A DNA stretch of 64,000 nt from Tatumella ptyseos ATCC 33301 (GTDB taxonomy: Bacteria > Pseudomonadota > Gammaproteobacteria > Enterobacterales > Enterobacteriaceae): contig NZ_JMPR01000041.1 of the NCBI RefSeq assembly GCF_000735525.1, forward strand, positions 1-64,000, written 5' to 3'. A program made the position numbers and the translations under genes. Position 1 is the first letter of the stretch, and each line of letters begins with the position of its first letter. Below are positions 62,057 to 64,000 of this stretch, one piece after another. The notes beneath the pieces were generated by a model. The model was given only the letters and a program-made list of their open reading frames with translations, was not told where the DNA came from and ran no database searches.

Positions 62057-62992
62057 TCAGGCGGGACGGTGACGTAAGCGTTTCGCCCGCTTCTCAGGGG
62101 ACAGATAGCTCCATGCCAGTAAACGGCTCTGCTTCTGCCCCTGCCCCATCTCAATAACTCTGTAGTCTTCCACGCCGGCATCCCGTAACAGCCCGCTCAG
62201 CGGTTTTATATTTTCCTGCTTTGAAACCAGGGTACTGAACCAGATAACCTGAGATGAGAATCGCTGACTTTCGCGGATCATATTTCCGATAAAGCCACGC
62301 TCCCCCCCCTCACACCACAGTTCATGATGCTGACCTGCAAAATTCAGCCCTTTTTCCTCATCTATTCCGAGATTCTTCAGTTTACGTTCGCTTCCCTGCA
62401 ACGATTCTTCCGCCGAACGATGGAACGGCGGATTACAAAGAGTCAGATGAAAGAAATCGTTTTTCTGAATAATCCCGCCGAAAATCACTCCGGCATTCTT
62501 CTGTCGCCGCAGACGGATAAGGCGCTGTAACCCCGGGTTGGCAGCAATGAGACTGTTCGCGGCACGCAACGATTGCGGATTAATTTCCGAACCGGTGAAG
62601 CGCCATCCGTATTCTGCTGCCCCAATCAGGGGATAGATACAGTTCGCCCCGCAGCCGATATCCAGAACATCGGCGGTGGCTGGCAGCGTACCCTGCAGGT
62701 CAGAGGCTAATAAATCAGCCAGAAAATGCAGGTAATCCGCTCTTCCGGGCACCGGCGGGCAGAGGAAACCCTCAGGCAACTGCCAGTTAATATCATAGTA
62801 CTGCTTCAGCAGAGCCTGATTCAGCGCTTTTACGGCCTCCGGCTCGGAAAAGTTAACTGAGAGTGTTCCCGCCGGTGTCGTAATCAGCCACTGACTAAGC
62901 TGCGGGTTAATTTCGCACAACAAGGATAAATCATATTTTCCCTGATAGCGGTTTCGGGGATGCAGCGTAGCTTTTTTGTTTTTTTTAATCAT
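62057..62992 (-). CDS. rlmF: 23S rRNA (adenine(1618)-N(6))-methyltransferase
   Basis: Encodes 311 residues (E. coli RlmF 308). It methylates A1618 of 23S rRNA using S-adenosylmethionine. A lysine-rich N-terminus ([16 protein letters not shown]) is followed by a Rossmann methyltransferase domain: SAM-binding [16 protein letters not shown] near residue 110 and the N6-adenine catalytic motif [12 protein letters not shown] near residue 185. Convergent with dps, as in E. coli. Confidence 0.95.
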   Translation of the reverse strand: MIKKNKKATLHPRNRYQGKYDLSLLCEINPQLSQWLITTPAGTLSVNFSEPEAVKALNQALLKQYYDINWQLPEGFLCPPVPGRADYLHFLADLLASDLQGTLPATADVLDIGCGANCIYPLIGAAEYGWRFTGSEINPQSLRAANSLIAANPGLQRLIRLRRQKNAGVIFGGIIQKNDFFHLTLCNPPFHRSAEESLQGSERKLKNLGIDEEKGLNFAGQHHELWCEGGERGFIGNMIRESQRFSSQVIWFSTLVSKQENIKPLSGLLRDAGVEDYRVIEMGQGQKQSRLLAWSYLSPEKRAKRLRHRPA

Positions 62993-63075
62993 ACCGTTTC
63001 ATTAATTATTGCGTGACTTCATTAGCTCAGATGAAGAGAGCCATCGCCTGACCGGAGGTCCCCGGTTCACCCGGG

Positions 63076-64000
63076 TCAGTATCCGCAGGCTTGTAACCTG
63101 GCCAGCCCTTCATCCACATCGGCGCATTGTCCGCTGAGCATCAGACAGCACGCCACCTGTAAGCGCAGAGGCTGCGGGACGGGGATTTCCCCGGCCAGCA
63201 CTGCAGAGATCCAGCGGGCCGTCTCTGCTGCAGATTTAGATAATGGCAGAGAAACACTGGCCTCTGGCTGTCGTTCGGTCAGTAATTTCGGTGCCGGATG
63301 TTTACCATCCACCGAATACAGTGCCGGACCGCGTTGCGGGTTAGCATAGACTTCACCCTCGCAACCATTAAGTAATAATGCCGGTGCGTCTGACTGATGG
63401 AAAAATGCAGCCACTTTCGGAATATATTCCGGATGCGAAACAGCGGAAATACGCAGCCCTTCAGCAGGGGCAAAAGGCGTGGCCAGTTTTGCCAGCGTAT
63501 GGGCGCTGTTACGTAACCCCAGTTGCCATCGTAATGCCAACTGACCGGCTAACGCCGGGCACCATCCGTCAATGGTCATAAAGGCAACTTTGCCCTGGTC
63601 GAGCAATGATTGCGCTTCTGCCGGACTTCCGGCCGGAAGAATGCCCAGCTCAGCAAAGACAGCTTCGCTGGTGATCCGCGTGGGATCGTTACTGATACCA
63701 TGCACAAAAACCGGAAAACCTGTTTTTTCCAGTAATAAGGCCAGCAGCGGTGTCAGATTTCCCTGCCGGCGGGCACCGTTATAACTCGGTATGACCACGG
63801 GTATGGGTCTGTTTTTCGGCGGCTGTAACCGGGGAAGCTTCTCCTGCAGTGCCTGGTAAAAGCCCCGCATCTCTTCTTCACTCTCCCCTTTGATCCTCAG
63901 TGCAATTAACACTGCTCCTAGAACCAGCGGATCCAACTGGTCATTCAGCATCGCCTGATAGAGCTGATAGGCGGTTGGCTCATCCAGATCGCGGGCGTGA
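63076..64000 (-). CDS. ybiB: YbiB, anthranilate phosphoribosyltransferase-like protein (5' end cut by window)
   Basis: The frame is open to the window edge; beyond the internal ATG at 63951 the codons read HARDLDEPTAYQLYQA, matching the E. coli YbiB N-terminus, so the real start is outside. At least 307 residues are present (E. coli 320). A TrpD-like fold: VVIPSYNGARRQGNLTPLLA, VFVHGISNDPTRITSE, RNSAHTLAKLATPF and EGEVYANPQRGPAL are conserved. YbiB binds nucleic acid and is thought not to act in tryptophan synthesis. In E. coli it is SOS-regulated downstream of dinG; dinG would be expected beyond the right edge. Confidence 0.92.
   Translation of the reverse strand, partial: HARDLDEPTAYQLYQAMLNDQLDPLVLGAVLIALRIKGESEEEMRGFYQALQEKLPRLQPPKNRPIPVVIPSYNGARRQGNLTPLLALLLEKTGFPVFVHGISNDPTRITSEAVFAELGILPAGSPAEAQSLLDQGKVAFMTIDGWCPALAGQLALRWQLGLRNSAHTLAKLATPFAPAEGLRISAVSHPEYIPKVAAFFHQSDAPALLLNGCEGEVYANPQRGPALYSVDGKHPAPKLLTERQPEASVSLPLSKSAAETARWISAVLAGEIPVPQPLRLQVACCLMLSGQCADVDEGLARLQACGY

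Overview
The window is a conserved chromosomal backbone segment from a gammaproteobacterium of the order Enterobacterales. Gene order follows the Escherichia coli 18.5-21 min region (ihfB-rpsA-cmk-aroA-serC ... focA-pflB-pflA ... serS-rarA-lolA-ftsK-lrp-trxB-cydDC-aat-infA-clpA-clpS-cspD ... poxB-ltaE ... artPIQM ... moeAB ... mntR-ompX-rhtA-dps-rlmF-ybiB), but many genes present between these in E. coli are missing here (for example ycaL, ycaP, macAB, aqpZ, hcp-hcr, rimK, opgE and the tRNA gene serW). Protein lengths are near-identical to E. coli but sequences are moderately diverged. This fits a compact member of the Erwiniaceae (a Tatumella-, Pantoea- or Erwinia-like organism); the genus is an inference. 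I see no IS element, prophage, CRISPR array, tRNA or rRNA.

Layout. 0-5.6 kb: leftward ihfB, rpsA, cmk, aroA, serC. 5.8-12.1 kb: rightward ycaO and the anaerobic formate module focA-pflB-pflA with an FNR site. 12.1-13.3 kb: ycaD. 13.5-18.6 kb: a leftward accessory operon for an archaic (SCPU-domain, sigma-class) chaperone-usher pilus (pilin, chaperone, usher, tip subunit, then a very small SCPU-like secreted protein), preceded by about 1 kb of AT-rich non-coding DNA. 19.6-27.5 kb: leftward serS, rarA, lolA, ftsK, lrp. 28-33.8 kb: rightward trxB, cydD, cydC, aat, infA. 33.9-36.6 kb: clpA, clpS (leftward), then cspD, ybjD, lysO, poxB, ltaE, amiD. 43.7-46.6 kb: artPIQM arginine uptake operon. 46.7-52.8 kb: ybjN, nfsA, ybjC, grxA, ybjL, ybjG, dacC. 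53.4-57.7 kb: moeA-moeB, ybiT and an H-NS-family gene. 58.3-64 kb: mntR divergent from a small mntS-like gene, ompX, rhtA, dps, rlmF and a ybiB cut by the window end.

Working together: trxB/grxA (thiol redox) and cydDC (thiol export for cytochrome bd assembly); FNR-controlled focA-pflBA (fermentation); clpA/clpS (N-degron proteolysis); envelope genes (lolA, amiD, dacC, ybjG, ompX); manganese genes (mntR, mntS-like, and dps, which is MntR-repressed in E. coli).

The least ordinary items are: the pilus operon with its half-length SCPU protein; an mntS-like small protein with a Cys/His-rich N-terminal extension behind a strong ribosome binding site and two tandem MntR-box-like palindromes; a PmrA/BasR-type box upstream of ybjG; and a 108-bp tandem duplication plus repeated DPLF motifs in the FtsK linker. 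All identifications come from reading the sequence and remembered family knowledge; no database search was run.
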